From Streptacidiphilus melanogenes (GTDB lineage Bacteria; Actinomycetota; Actinomycetes; Streptomycetales; Streptomycetaceae): 62,060 nt of DNA. The stretch spans positions 1-62,060 of the forward strand of contig NZ_BBPP01000045.1 of the NCBI RefSeq assembly GCF_000787835.1. Direction: 5' to 3'. A program made the translations under genes and the position numbers. Of this stretch, positions 31,776 to 40,373 are shown one piece after another. The notes under the pieces were generated by a model. That model was given only the letters and a program-made list of their open reading frames with translations. It did not search any database and had not been told where the DNA came from. The number at the start of each line of letters is the position of its first letter. The first letter of the stretch is position 1.

Positions 31776-32996
31776 TCAACGGCCCGTTCCACGCCATTCG
31801 ATCAGGAAGATCGTTGCGTCGTCGCTGGTGCGCCCGCCCCGTGCTGCGTTGAGGGCGTGGGAGAGGGCGCGTGTGGTGGCTGCCAGGCCGTTCCCGGCGC
31901 GCCCCACGCGTGCGGCGATGTCGATGAGCTGCGTGCGGCCGAACTGAATGCCGCCCGAGGTGTGCTCTTCGACCACGCCGTCGGTGAAGCAGACGATCCG
32001 GTCTCCTGGTTGCAGGTTCACCTCGCTGACCAGCGGCTTCTCGCCTCCGAAGCCGACAGGCAGCGTGGTCGGGCCGTCGAGAATCCGAACGACGTCGTGG
32101 TCGCGAACGAGCAGCGGCGCGGGGTGCCCGGCGTTGACCCACTGCAACCGTCCGGTCGAGACGTCCAGCCGCATCATCTGCGCCGTGGCGAAGTGCTCGG
32201 GGTCGAACTGGTCCGCGATCACCTCGTCCATGTAGGCGTAGATCTCAGCCAGGCCGACGCCCGCACGCCGCGCGTGGCGGTAGGCGCCGATCGCTGCGGT
32301 GGCCATCACTGCGGCCTTCAGGCCGTGCCCCATGGCGTCGATCACGGCGGCATGCAGCGTGTCGCCGTTCAGGGCGTAGTCAAAGCTGTCCCCAGCGACC
32401 TCGTAGGCCGGCTCCAGGAAACCCGCCACCTCCACCTCGGGGACCGACATCGTCAGCGGAGGCAGCAGGGACCACTGAATCTCGGCGGCGACACTCATCG
32501 GACGGCGCCGCCGTGCCCGGGTGAACAGGTCCGTGGACCGGTCCCGTGACGTCAGCAGGCTCGCCACCAGGGTGGCGAACTGGGTCAGTTCTGCTCCCTC
32601 CCGGTCGTCGAGGCGGTCCACGGTCAGTGCCAGCACGCCGAGGTTCTCGCCGCCGTCGGTCAGCGGGAGGTAGACCCGCAGCCCGTCTGCCTCGGGCAGC
32701 GCGACCAGGCGCTCCTCCACGAGGGCCCGCCCCGCCGGTGAACCGACGATCGGCTGTGAGCCCGTGCCGGCGCAGTCGTCGTATGACAGGGGGACGAGGA
32801 GCAGTTGCTCGTAGTCCTGGAGCAGCAGCACGGCGTCCCGCCCGCCGGCGGCGGCGAGCTCCTGCGCGACCGCCGAGGGGAAGAGCCGCGGCTGCACGGC
32901 GGCCGCACGATCCAGGAGACGACCCAGCAGGTGTCCGCCGAACTTCCCCGCGCCCCTGGCCTCGGGCGCGACCCGATCTCGCTCACGCTCCTCCAT
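31776..32996 (-). CDS. GAF-SpoIIE (PP2C-type) protein phosphatase
   Basis: A 406-residue protein. Residues 20-160 form a GAF-like sensor (AVLLLQDYEQLLLVPLSYDD, LRVYLPLTDGGENLGVLALT). From about 165 a SpoIIE/PP2C phosphatase follows: AEIQWSLLPPLTMSVPEVEV, AGDSFDYALNGDTLHAAVID and AMGHGLKAAVMATAAIGAYR carry the metal-binding Asp residues, and GDRIVCFTDGVVEEH and RTSDDATIFLIEW the last ones. Such enzymes dephosphorylate STAS antagonists and thereby release sigma factors. The STAS proteins at 11704 and 17269 are obvious candidate partners, though this link is inferred. Confidence 0.88.
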   Translation of the reverse strand: MEERERDRVAPEARGAGKFGGHLLGRLLDRAAAVQPRLFPSAVAQELAAAGGRDAVLLLQDYEQLLLVPLSYDDCAGTGSQPIVGSPAGRALVEERLVALPEADGLRVYLPLTDGGENLGVLALTVDRLDDREGAELTQFATLVASLLTSRDRSTDLFTRARRRRPMSVAAEIQWSLLPPLTMSVPEVEVAGFLEPAYEVAGDSFDYALNGDTLHAAVIDAMGHGLKAAVMATAAIGAYRHARRAGVGLAEIYAYMDEVIADQFDPEHFATAQMMRLDVSTGRLQWVNAGHPAPLLVRDHDVVRILDGPTTLPVGFGGEKPLVSEVNLQPGDRIVCFTDGVVEEHTSGGIQFGRTQLIDIAARVGRAGNGLAATTRALSHALNAARGGRTSDDATIFLIEWRGTGR

Positions 32997-33609
32997 AAAG
33001 CCATCCGACCACGCATTCCCGGTGACCGCGCCTGCTACCAGGACACGTCACGCGCACGGGTCAGGCAGGAGTAGCGTGGACGGCCATGCGGACAGGGGAG
33101 TCCCTAGCCCAGGGTGGCCGAGGCGGCGGATCCGGCAGGACTCGGCGAGGCGCTGCGGCGCGGAAGACGCCGCGCTGGTGGACAACCTCGATCGGCCCCA
33201 GCAGTCTTCGCAACCGGTTTCGACGTGGAACACGGGTCGTTCCCGTCGGCCTGCACACCCCGGTGGATGCCGTAGCGGTCCTGGCTCAGGCAGGACAGCG
33301 GGCCCTACAGGCCGCGGACCTCGGGGAGGACCGCCGGCAGGCGGCCCCATGTTGGCCGGCACCAGCTCGGAGGTCACGGACGCTCGCAGCGAGCCCTTGT
33401 GCTTGATCTCCGGAACCGAGAACCCCGGCGCGTCCGTCGGCACGACGAACCCGGCGGATGCCCCTCGTCAGCCTGCCCCCACACGACAGCGACGCCGGGT
33501 CGGAGCCGTGGTCCGGCTCGGCCATGCCGAGCCGGACAGCACGAGCCGCGATCCGATCGCCGCCGCACCGCTCCAAGCCCAGGTACGAGGGCCGTCTCGA
33601 CCGTTGGCC
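32997..33609. other. long region without a convincing gene
   Basis: Overlapping arginine- and proline-rich frames on both strands show no domain. GGAGTAGCGTGGAC at about 33069 resembles the promoter-like arm at 30033-30045, but no gene follows it. The stretch may be decayed coding sequence. Confidence 0.4.
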
Positions 33610-33690
33610 CTTCGGAAGGGGCCGTGATCGGCACCCGGCTCGACACCCGCGGGCTCACCGAGTTCAGCACCCTCAACGTCGGGGCCCAGC
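33610..33690 (+). pseudogene. possible cation/proton antiporter remnant
   Basis: The plus frame reads GAVIGTRLDTRGLTEFSTLN and VGAQPD, similar to the conserved N-T-R-G-L-T-E-hydrophobic-N-x-G block of sodium/proton antiporters. Nothing matching the rest of that family was found on either side, so this is at best a small fragment. Confidence 0.3.
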
Positions 33691-33723
33691 CGGATTCAGT
33701 GCCGGCCGTCTGCTGGCAAGGTC

Positions 33724-33945
33724 TCAGCTCTGGTCATCGGTCTCTCTGGGAGCCCGCTCCAGGGCGGTACGGCAGCGCGGACACAGCTGACTGACTTCGG
33801 CGTCTTCGCAGTCAGCATCGGTCATCGGGCGCACCTCTGCGATAGATGACAACAGTCTGTGGCAGAGGGCGGCGCCGTTGGCGTCTGGGACGATGTGCCA
33901 CAGTACGGCGGTGGCGACTCCGTACTCGGCCCTCAGCGTGGTCAT
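33724..33945 (-). CDS. small hypothetical protein with a CPRC motif, 73 residues
   Basis: Begins at ATG 33945, overlapping the stop of the upstream gene by 4 nt. It reads MTTLRAEYGVATAVLWHIVP, then ALCHRLLSSIAEVRPM and ends with QLCPRCRTALERAP. The four-Cys/His distribution might bind zinc. Family not recognised; co-translated with the gene at 33942. Confidence 0.5.
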   Translation of the reverse strand: MTTLRAEYGVATAVLWHIVPDANGAALCHRLLSSIAEVRPMTDADCEDAEVSQLCPRCRTALERAPRETDDQS

Positions 33946-34340
33946 GGCCGGTGGCCGGCTTCCCCTCTTGCTTGGCGCACTCGGGCGTGGGCGGAGCGGA
34001 TGAGTCGCTGCTGGGGTTCACTCAGTCCGCACAGGCCGGTCATGGTGTCACCGGGGATGTCATGGGTGCCGCAGATGGCCAGGGCGCCGTGGATCGGCGG
34101 TTCGGGGCTGCCGAAGGCAGCCATGAGCGCCTGGCCGACCGGGTTGGGTTGCCGGCCAGAGGCGAGGGAGCCGTCCTCTGTGTAGCCGCACAGTCCTTGG
34201 GCTCTGCCCCGGGCGCGCAGGATGGTGAAGGCGACGGTGCTGGCGTGCGCGGCGTTGGGGTCGTTGAGCATCGCGCGGGTGTCGCCGTCACGGAAGTGCA
34301 GCCGTCCGTCGGGATCGATGAGGGCATAGATGCCAGGCAT
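33942..34340 (-). CDS. hypothetical protein, 132 residues
   Basis: Begins at ATG 34340 with AGGAGG 9 nt upstream (MPGIYALIDPDGRLHFRDGD). The middle (STVAFTILRARGRAQGLCGY) and the end (IHGALAICGTHDIPGDTMTG) suggest a compact alpha/beta protein. Its stop overlaps the start of the next small gene by 4 nt (ATGA), so they form an operon. No family recognised; small proteins of this type are frequent on actinobacterial plasmids and integrated elements. Confidence 0.55.
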   Translation of the reverse strand: MPGIYALIDPDGRLHFRDGDTRAMLNDPNAAHASTVAFTILRARGRAQGLCGYTEDGSLASGRQPNPVGQALMAAFGSPEPPIHGALAICGTHDIPGDTMTGLCGLSEPQQRLIRSAHARVRQARGEAGHRP

Positions 34341-34839
34341 GGCGAAGTGTCCTCCTGTTCCAGGAGGTGTGGGCGCCAGTTCCAGGCGCGTTGACGTGCC
34401 CTCCCGTGCGCTGACCTCGACGTCGGTGTCGTCGGCTTTGGTCCAGGGCAGCTCGGCCTCGACGAGGGAGGCGTATCCGGTCTCGTGCGTCTCGGTCGCG
34501 GTCGGCCAGACTCAGCGGAGATCTGGGTCCAGGATCCACTCGAAGAGGTCGTCGAACTCGGCAGCGATCGGCTGGCCTCAGCCTACCCCTCAAGTCCACG
34601 ACAGCCACGCCGGACGCCAGGTGATCAACCTGGCGGCACGTGCACGGACAAGGCCACGTAACGGTGAGTAGCACTCGCCGCCTTCAACAGCACCGGCCAG
34701 GAGGCAGCCTCGTCTCAGCTTCCAAGACACCATCGTCGCGGACACGCCTCCCGACCCTGGGGGCCAATTGGGGACCACACACTCCGCACGCTGGACAATG
34801 AGGTGTTTTGTGAGGCTCTCGCTGGCCTGCGAAAACGCG
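34341..34839. other. intergenic, traces only
   Basis: A minus frame ending EFDDLFEWILDPDLR at about 34514 could be the tail of a lost gene. Nothing else is recognised between the small gene pair and the tRNA-like palindrome. Confidence 0.35.
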
Positions 34840-34919
34840 GTCGGGACGACAGGATTTGAACCTGCGACCCCTTGACCGGGCCAAGGGGTCACACGTTCAA
34901 ATCCTGTCACCCTCCCCAC
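34840..34919. repeat. palindrome of two tRNA-Pro 3' halves (attachment-site-like)
   Basis: On the minus strand 34874-34840 reads as the 3' half of a tRNA-Pro: anticodon-stem end, GCAGG TTCAAAT CCTGT T-arm and acceptor end CGTCCCGAC. At 34882-34908 the same 27 nt recur on the plus strand with 2 mismatches, separated by ACCGGGC, and end in CACCCTCCCCAC instead. No 5' half of a tRNA is next to either copy, so no functional tRNA is encoded. tRNA-Pro 3' ends are known integration sites of actinomycete integrative elements (pSAM2 type). Confidence 0.6.
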
Positions 34920-35140
34920 ATGTGAAGAGGAAACTCGGTCAGATCTAGAAGCGAGGAGGCATCGACTCGATTCCTCCGGCAGGACGTGCTTCCTTCGCTG
35001 CGCGTGCGCACCCGGTGGGTGGTCTGGTCTGTAGTTGTGCTCTGTTGGTTCAAGTGGCTCGTAGGCTTGTTATGCAGGATCAGCGCCCGGGCCGGTCTTG
35101 GACTGTGCGTGCTGGAGTCGTCGCCTGTGTTCTCCCCAGG

Positions 35141-37447
35141 TCAGCCCCTGAGAGCAAGTGAGCCGCCCGACGACGGCCCATCATCGCAGGGGCGCCAACT
35201 ACCCAGTTGGTCGAGAAGCGCCACTTGGGCCACGTCGAGCGTGCCAATTTGCTCAATCTGTTGGTGCTGCCACACCCCGGGGCGAAAGCCGACATCGTCG
35301 CCGAGGCCGGAGCGGTTGCGCGGACCGCTGAGCCTTCCGCCGGCCTTCATGTACGCGGCCATGCGGCGGTAGCCGCGCTGCCACTTCGGATCCCATCGCC
35401 ATAGCGGGTCCACAGCGTCCAGCACATGCCGCTGCTCTGGGGTCACGTTCTCGTTCAGGCGCTGCGCGCGCATCCACCGGCCCACGGTGTAGCCGTCGAT
35501 CTTGGCGCCTGCGGGGATGGCCAGGTCGCCGTGAACCGCGTGCCAGGCCTTGGCGTAGGCGTAGCCGCGTTCCCAGGCGTGGGCGTGCTTGTCCCAGATC
35601 ATGCCGATCTGGTCGAGTTCGCTGATCCGGGCGGCGTCGAGGCGTCCGGCCGCGTGCTGCTCGCGCTGCCGGTTCAGCCAGTCGACGAGGTCGCTTTCGC
35701 GGACATCGAGGTGCCCGTGCTGCTGGGAGAACGCCTCTGCGCGCTCGAACCACTTCTCCCACTCGGCGGTGCGGGGGCTGAGCGCACGGAGCTTGAGGGC
35801 GCGCAGGATCTGGTTCTCGTAGGCGGTGGTCTCCACGCGCAGCCACTCGACGTCCTCGGTCGGGAGGTTGTCCTCCAGCCCTTCGGCGTCCTGGCCTTCT
35901 TCCAGGCCCGGTTCGGCGGTGTGCGGGCGCAGTCGCTCGGCGCCGTAGCGGTTGGTGCGCAGTTCGGTGATGCGGGCGGCGACGCGCTCGTCGTGGGCGG
36001 CGAGCGCGCGCAGGACCTGCCAGACGGCGGCGAAGGCGCTGCGGTTGAGCTCCGTCTCGGTCTCGGTGCCGTCCTGCTCCTGGTTCTCGCCAGCGCCGGC
36101 GGCGGGGAGATAGACGGGAATGATGATTCTGGCGACCTTGTCGGTGACGCCGAAGGGGACGCGGAAGGCGCGGCCCGCGCCTTGGACGATGTCGACGATC
36201 GAGTTCTTGGGGTCGGCAAAGATCACGGCGTCGACGGCCGGAAGGTCGATGCCTTCAGCCAGCAGGCGACTGTTGGCGATCAGGGCGCAGCGGTGGCCGC
36301 CGTCGGAGCTCCGGGTGGTGAACTCCTTGAAGGCGCGACGGCGGTCCTTGAGCCGGTCGCTGCCGGCGACGGCGACGCGGTAGAGGTGGGTGAGGCGGTC
36401 GCTGGGCGGGAGGAGCTGGGCGGCGTGGTGGAGGGTGCGGACGAAGTCACGGGCGCCGCGGATGCGGGAGTGATAGGTGATGACCCGCTCCAGCTGGTAG
36501 GTGTCGATCGTGCGGCAGGTCGCGATCTGCAGCGCCAGACGCTGGAGTTCCTCGTTGGTGCGGCGCGAGCGCAGGTCCAAGATGCCGGGCTCGTTGAGAA
36601 GCTCCCGGAGGTCCTGGTCGGTGATGACCGGGACGATGACCTCGTAGTCGGCGATGAGTCCGTCGGCGATGCCCTGCGCGACCGGGTAGCGGAAGACCGT
36701 CTCGCCGTACGCTTCGGGATCGTCCATGGAGCAGACGACGTTGTGGGCGTTGTCCTCCAGCCCTTCGGTGATGCCGCCGGCGATGCGCGGCGTGGCGGTG
36801 AAGTACAGGCGACGGCGTGAGGGAATCTTCGTGTCGTCGTGGACGGCGGCCCAGGGCTTCGCGGACGAGCCCGCGGTGCGGTGGGCCTCGTCGATGACCG
36901 CGAGGTCAAAGCCCGGCATCGCGTGCAGCGCGTGGGCCTCCACCACACGGTCGATGCTGGCGTAGGTGGCGAACACCGTGACCGGGCCGCCCGCAGCCGC
37001 GCGCACCACTTCGGCGATCCTTTGAGGCTTCGTGGTGATGACCGCGTCGACCCTCAACCCGGCTTCCTCGAGTTCGCGGTTCTCCGACGAGGAGCAGACA
37101 ATAACGACCGGCCCGCGGCGGCCGCCGTGCCCCAGCCAGACGCCAGCGGTCTGCCAGACCAGTTCGATGGTGGGCATGGTGGCCAGCACCGTGCCGCGCG
37201 GTGCGATGCGGCGTGCGCAGGCCGCGGCGATGAGGGTCTTCCCGGAGCCGCAGCAGGACTCGACGATTGCGCGGCCGCCGTCCCGGATCGCGCGCCAGGC
37301 CGCGGTGACAGCCTGCTTTTGATGTTCACGCAGCGGCATCAGAAAGGGTCCGGCCGCCTCGGGGGCGCGCTGGTGCGGTGCCACCTGGTCCGCGGCGTCG
37401 TCGACGGGGCGGGGAGCGGCATCGGTGTCCACGAACTGGGTCTCCAC
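35141..37447 (-). CDS. SF2 DEAD/DEAH helicase with helicase-associated domains (TtrA-like)
   Basis: A 768-residue protein taken from GTG 37447 (AGGGA just upstream; a longer frame to 37588 would overlap the previous gene). Motif I is IVESCCGSGKTLIAAACARR, motif II LAVIDEAHRTAG, motif III LYFTATPR, and the second RecA domain has LIANSRLLAEGIDLPAVDAV and VQGAGRAFRVP. The C-terminal 200 residues carry repeated Trp-rich helicase-associated units (WEKWFERAEAFSQQHGHLDV, WERGYAYAKAWHAVHGDLAI). Helicases of this build lie near telomeres of streptomycete linear replicons. It is the last gene of the Tap/Tpg-like operon. Confidence 0.82.
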   Translation of the reverse strand: METQFVDTDAAPRPVDDAADQVAPHQRAPEAAGPFLMPLREHQKQAVTAAWRAIRDGGRAIVESCCGSGKTLIAAACARRIAPRGTVLATMPTIELVWQTAGVWLGHGGRRGPVVIVCSSSENRELEEAGLRVDAVITTKPQRIAEVVRAAAGGPVTVFATYASIDRVVEAHALHAMPGFDLAVIDEAHRTAGSSAKPWAAVHDDTKIPSRRRLYFTATPRIAGGITEGLEDNAHNVVCSMDDPEAYGETVFRYPVAQGIADGLIADYEVIVPVITDQDLRELLNEPGILDLRSRRTNEELQRLALQIATCRTIDTYQLERVITYHSRIRGARDFVRTLHHAAQLLPPSDRLTHLYRVAVAGSDRLKDRRRAFKEFTTRSSDGGHRCALIANSRLLAEGIDLPAVDAVIFADPKNSIVDIVQGAGRAFRVPFGVTDKVARIIIPVYLPAAGAGENQEQDGTETETELNRSAFAAVWQVLRALAAHDERVAARITELRTNRYGAERLRPHTAEPGLEEGQDAEGLEDNLPTEDVEWLRVETTAYENQILRALKLRALSPRTAEWEKWFERAEAFSQQHGHLDVRESDLVDWLNRQREQHAAGRLDAARISELDQIGMIWDKHAHAWERGYAYAKAWHAVHGDLAIPAGAKIDGYTVGRWMRAQRLNENVTPEQRHVLDAVDPLWRWDPKWQRGYRRMAAYMKAGGRLSGPRNRSGLGDDVGFRPGVWQHQQIEQIGTLDVAQVALLDQLGSWRPCDDGPSSGGSLALRG

Positions 37448-37506
37448 TTCCCTGATTCCCTTCCGAGCGAGCGGTCCTGCATCGGGTACTGCGGGGTGAC
37501 GGGTGG

Positions 37507-38202
37507 TCAGCGGCGGGGGACCCAGCCGCGGATCTCGATGTAGATGATCTCGGCGTCCTCGGTGGCGCGGCCGGTGTCGATCAGCCACTTAAGGACGGCG
37601 GCGGTGACGTCGCCGCCGACGGCTGCGACCATGGCGGACCACTCGCGGGCGTCGAAGCCACCGCTCACTTTCGAGCCGTAGGAGCGTTCCTCGGTGCCGT
37701 CGGCGCGCGGGACCACGCCGCGGCGAAGCCCCGGGGAGTCGTCCTTGGACCCGGAGGAGAGCGCGAAGTGGCGCTTGCGCATGCGTACCGTGATGGCGAC
37801 CCGGCCGCGGCGCTCGGCGGTGTCGTGGATGACGCCGGCCAGGTGTCCGGCGCCCCGGGCGATGGCCTGCCGTCCGGCGCGGCCGGCCATCGATCCGCCC
37901 GGGGTCTCCAGGACGTCGCGGCCCCGGACCCGGGCCACCCGCCCATCCTTGGTGAGTCGCCTCGTCACGTTCTGCTGCGCGATGGCCTGCAGCGACTCCG
38001 GGTCGCGTTCGCCTGCTTCGACGGCGCGGACCAGCTGGCGTAGCGCGGGCACGAAGCTGGCGCCCTTGCCCTTGGTGAAGAACTGGGAGACCAGGGAGGC
38101 GTTGCGTTGCAGCATGTCGGCGATCTGGCGGCGGTTGAACCCGGCGTCGACCAGCTGCTGCGCGAGACGGGCGGCCTCCCCCGGCTGCCTCGGCGTCGTC
38201 AT
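37507..38202 (-). CDS. Tpg-like protein (candidate telomere terminal protein)
   Basis: A 231-residue basic protein. The N terminus holds a helix-turn-helix (AARLAQQLVDAGFNRRQIAD, MLQRNASLVSQFFTKGK). The C-terminal half (HDTAERRGRVAITVRMRKRH, FALSSGSKDDSPGLRR, AVLKWLIDTGRATEDAEIIY) follows the outline of streptomycete Tpg proteins, which cap linear DNA ends: basic region, beta-rich F-x-F-x-x-x-G segment, then a helix and an acidic-aromatic end. Similarity is distant and from memory. It overlaps the Tap-like gene by 4 nt (ATGA), the order known for tap-tpg operons. Alternatively it is a plasmid-type regulator. Confidence 0.5.
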   Translation of the reverse strand: MTTPRQPGEAARLAQQLVDAGFNRRQIADMLQRNASLVSQFFTKGKGASFVPALRQLVRAVEAGERDPESLQAIAQQNVTRRLTKDGRVARVRGRDVLETPGGSMAGRAGRQAIARGAGHLAGVIHDTAERRGRVAITVRMRKRHFALSSGSKDDSPGLRRGVVPRADGTEERSYGSKVSGGFDAREWSAMVAAVGGDVTAAVLKWLIDTGRATEDAEIIYIEIRGWVPRR

Positions 38203-40373
38203 CGCACACCGGCCTCGGCGGCGGCGAGTGCGGCGCGGCCCTTGTCTCGGAGCGCCAGCAGCTCGTCCTCGCTGGCGGGCGCGGGGACGGGGCTGGCGAG
38301 GTGGCCCTTAAGGAGGTAGTCGCCCGGTTCGCCGTGGTAGGGCCAGTCGTGGCGTGCTGTCAGGTAGACAGCGTCGGTGCGAAACGCCACCACCTGCCCG
38401 GCCGGAACATGCAGGGCGCCGACCTGGACGTTCTCGGGGCGCATCCGCATGGACAGCAGCGCGGCACGGGCCCCGGACCACACGCTCGCCGACCACTCGG
38501 GGTGGGCCATCGGGTCGCGGGAGAAGCCGCTGACGCGCTGCCAGGTGACGTGCCGCTCGTCGTGGGTGAGGATCTCCGCGCCTTCGGGGACCAGGTGCAG
38601 CTCATCCATGGGGGTGGTGCCGGTGATCAGGCGCGGGCGCTGCGCGAACCCACCGATCCCGAACAACAAGATGGAACGCACCGCACGGGAGGCCAGGTGC
38701 AGGGCCTGGCGCTGCCGGGGGTCGGCGTGGATCTGCGCACCCGCCGACAGGGACGCCCAGGCTTCCTTGAGCCACTTGGACCACTTGTCGATCGGGTCGC
38801 CCTCGGCGAAGAGCAGCGCGTCCAGCACCTCGATCCGCCAGGGCGCGACCGGGTTGGAAAGCGCCGTGTAGATCTCCGCGCCGCCCGCCCAGGTGGTGAA
38901 CGTAGCGCCTGGGGTGGACGGGTATTCCCAGTTCCTGTCGCCACTGATCGGCGCGGGCAACAAACCGACGTGCTCCCACCCGTCGGGCACCGTGACCCGG
39001 ACCTGGAGGTGGGCCGGGGACATGAGCAGCTTCTTCTGCTCCGCCTCCGTCAGCTTTGCGAACGCGGCCCCGGTGACACGCCGAGGTGTGCCGACCGGGC
39101 TGCGCCAGGTGTGCCGGGCGTAAGCGAAGGTGCGATCGTACTCGACCAAGCCAGGCAACTCGGCCGGAACCTTCGGCGGCAGGATCAGCTCGGTGCGGCC
39201 CTGCCCTGCGGTCGCGTGGAACAGGGCGCGCAGCTCATGCGACAGCACCGGGTAGCCGCCCGCCCACTGACCCTTGATCGGGATGGTGCGCGCCCACAGG
39301 TCCTTGCCCGTCTGCGACGGCGAGCCCATCAGGACGACGTCCGGCCACTTGACCCTCAATGCCTTCCACAGGCACACGAACGCCTCGCGGACCAGCGTCG
39401 GATCGGCCCCGGCCGGGTCGAACCACTCGCCCACCGAGCGGATCTCCACATGCTCGGCGTTCCGCTCCGCACCGACCCGGGTATAGCGGCCCACGGGCTG
39501 GCGCGGGTGCACGAAGTGCCCGGCCATGCGGTCCCGGCCGCGGCCGGTGTCCACAGTCCAGCGCTGCGATTCGCTGCTGAGCCAGGCGCTGACAGCCTGC
39601 TTCAGCGTCGGGTAGCGCTCGGCGTCGGCGTGCCATGGCGCCCCGGCGGTGATGTAGACGCGTTCGGTGCCCGGCGCGGCCGCCAGGACAGCGTCCAGGA
39701 TCTCCTCCGGGGTGCGCGCCCGGAGGTCCAGGCGAACCTCGCCGCCGCGACCGACCATCACTTGAGTGGTGGCGTCCAGAAACACCATCTCCCGGGAGGC
39801 CTGAGTAAAGTTGGGGCGCTGGGAGAACAGGTTCTCCGTCGCCGCCCTGTAGGCCTCGCCTGGCGTGCCATGCGGCATGGAGGGCAGTTCGATCCGCTCC
39901 CCGGGACGTCGTACCGCAGGTGGCGACGGCGCGTCGTCCACCTCAGCAGGGGCGAGCGGGGCGGCGTCCTCGGCCCGGCCTGCTTGCGGCGTGATGGCGG
40001 GAGCATCGGGCACCTGCCGGCGGGGAGCGGCCTCGGCCATCGGGAAGGTCGGCGCGACGGCAGCTTCCGGACCCGTCTGAGCTGCCGCTGCAGCGATGGG
40101 CTCGGAGGCTGGCGCGACCGCAGACTGCTGAGGCTTGATGCGGACATGGGCGGGCGTGGGGTCAAGGCGCGGCACGAGAGCCACGACGTCGCCGATGCTC
40201 ACTCCGGCCGCCTTCGCGATGGCGGCGGCCTTCGCGTCGTCGAAGTCGCCGAGCTTGCGCACCCGGCTCTCGCGGTCGCGCTGCAGCTTCGCGAGCGACT
40301 TCTCCAGCTTGGCGATGTCCTCGCGCAGCTGGCGCAGCTCGGCGAGCCCGGCGTTGTAGGAGGCGCGGTCCAT
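38199..40373 (-). CDS. Tap-like protein (candidate telomere-associated protein)
   Basis: A 724-residue protein; ATG 40373 is set by GGAGGG 6 nt upstream and overlaps the previous stop by 1 nt. Residues 1-50 are a coiled coil, 50-150 a Pro/Ala-rich linker. The rest resembles Tap of streptomycete linear replicons in outline: MVFLDATTQVMVGRGGEVRL, YDRTFAYARHTWRSPVGTPR, LLFAEGDPIDKWSKWLKEAW and ASRAVRSILLFGIGGFAQRP sit where Tap has its V-L-D-G-D, D-x-N-x-A-F, G-x-Y-L-D-P-W-x-x-R-L-K and A-V-K-x-T-V-K-x-G-I-G-K-L blocks. Tap binds telomeric 3' overhangs and recruits Tpg. Polymerase-like catalytic Asp residues are not evident. Assignment is by distant similarity. Confidence 0.52.
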   Translation of the reverse strand: MDRASYNAGLAELRQLREDIAKLEKSLAKLQRDRESRVRKLGDFDDAKAAAIAKAAGVSIGDVVALVPRLDPTPAHVRIKPQQSAVAPASEPIAAAAAQTGPEAAVAPTFPMAEAAPRRQVPDAPAITPQAGRAEDAAPLAPAEVDDAPSPPAVRRPGERIELPSMPHGTPGEAYRAATENLFSQRPNFTQASREMVFLDATTQVMVGRGGEVRLDLRARTPEEILDAVLAAAPGTERVYITAGAPWHADAERYPTLKQAVSAWLSSESQRWTVDTGRGRDRMAGHFVHPRQPVGRYTRVGAERNAEHVEIRSVGEWFDPAGADPTLVREAFVCLWKALRVKWPDVVLMGSPSQTGKDLWARTIPIKGQWAGGYPVLSHELRALFHATAGQGRTELILPPKVPAELPGLVEYDRTFAYARHTWRSPVGTPRRVTGAAFAKLTEAEQKKLLMSPAHLQVRVTVPDGWEHVGLLPAPISGDRNWEYPSTPGATFTTWAGGAEIYTALSNPVAPWRIEVLDALLFAEGDPIDKWSKWLKEAWASLSAGAQIHADPRQRQALHLASRAVRSILLFGIGGFAQRPRLITGTTPMDELHLVPEGAEILTHDERHVTWQRVSGFSRDPMAHPEWSASVWSGARAALLSMRMRPENVQVGALHVPAGQVVAFRTDAVYLTARHDWPYHGEPGDYLLKGHLASPVPAPASEDELLALRDKGRAALAAAEAGVR

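Noticed and set aside
33048..33676. Minus frames in the 33 kb gap as genes
   Set aside because: No recognisable motif, no start-site support and overlap of several equally poor frames.
34840..34919. A functional tRNA gene
   Set aside because: Only 3' halves are present, in inverted orientation; no 5' acceptor or D-arm sequence adjoins.
35426..36820. 464-codon plus-strand frame opposite the helicase
   Set aside because: Antisense to well-conserved helicase motifs; composition is Gly/Val/Asp-rich, a common artefact in high-GC DNA.
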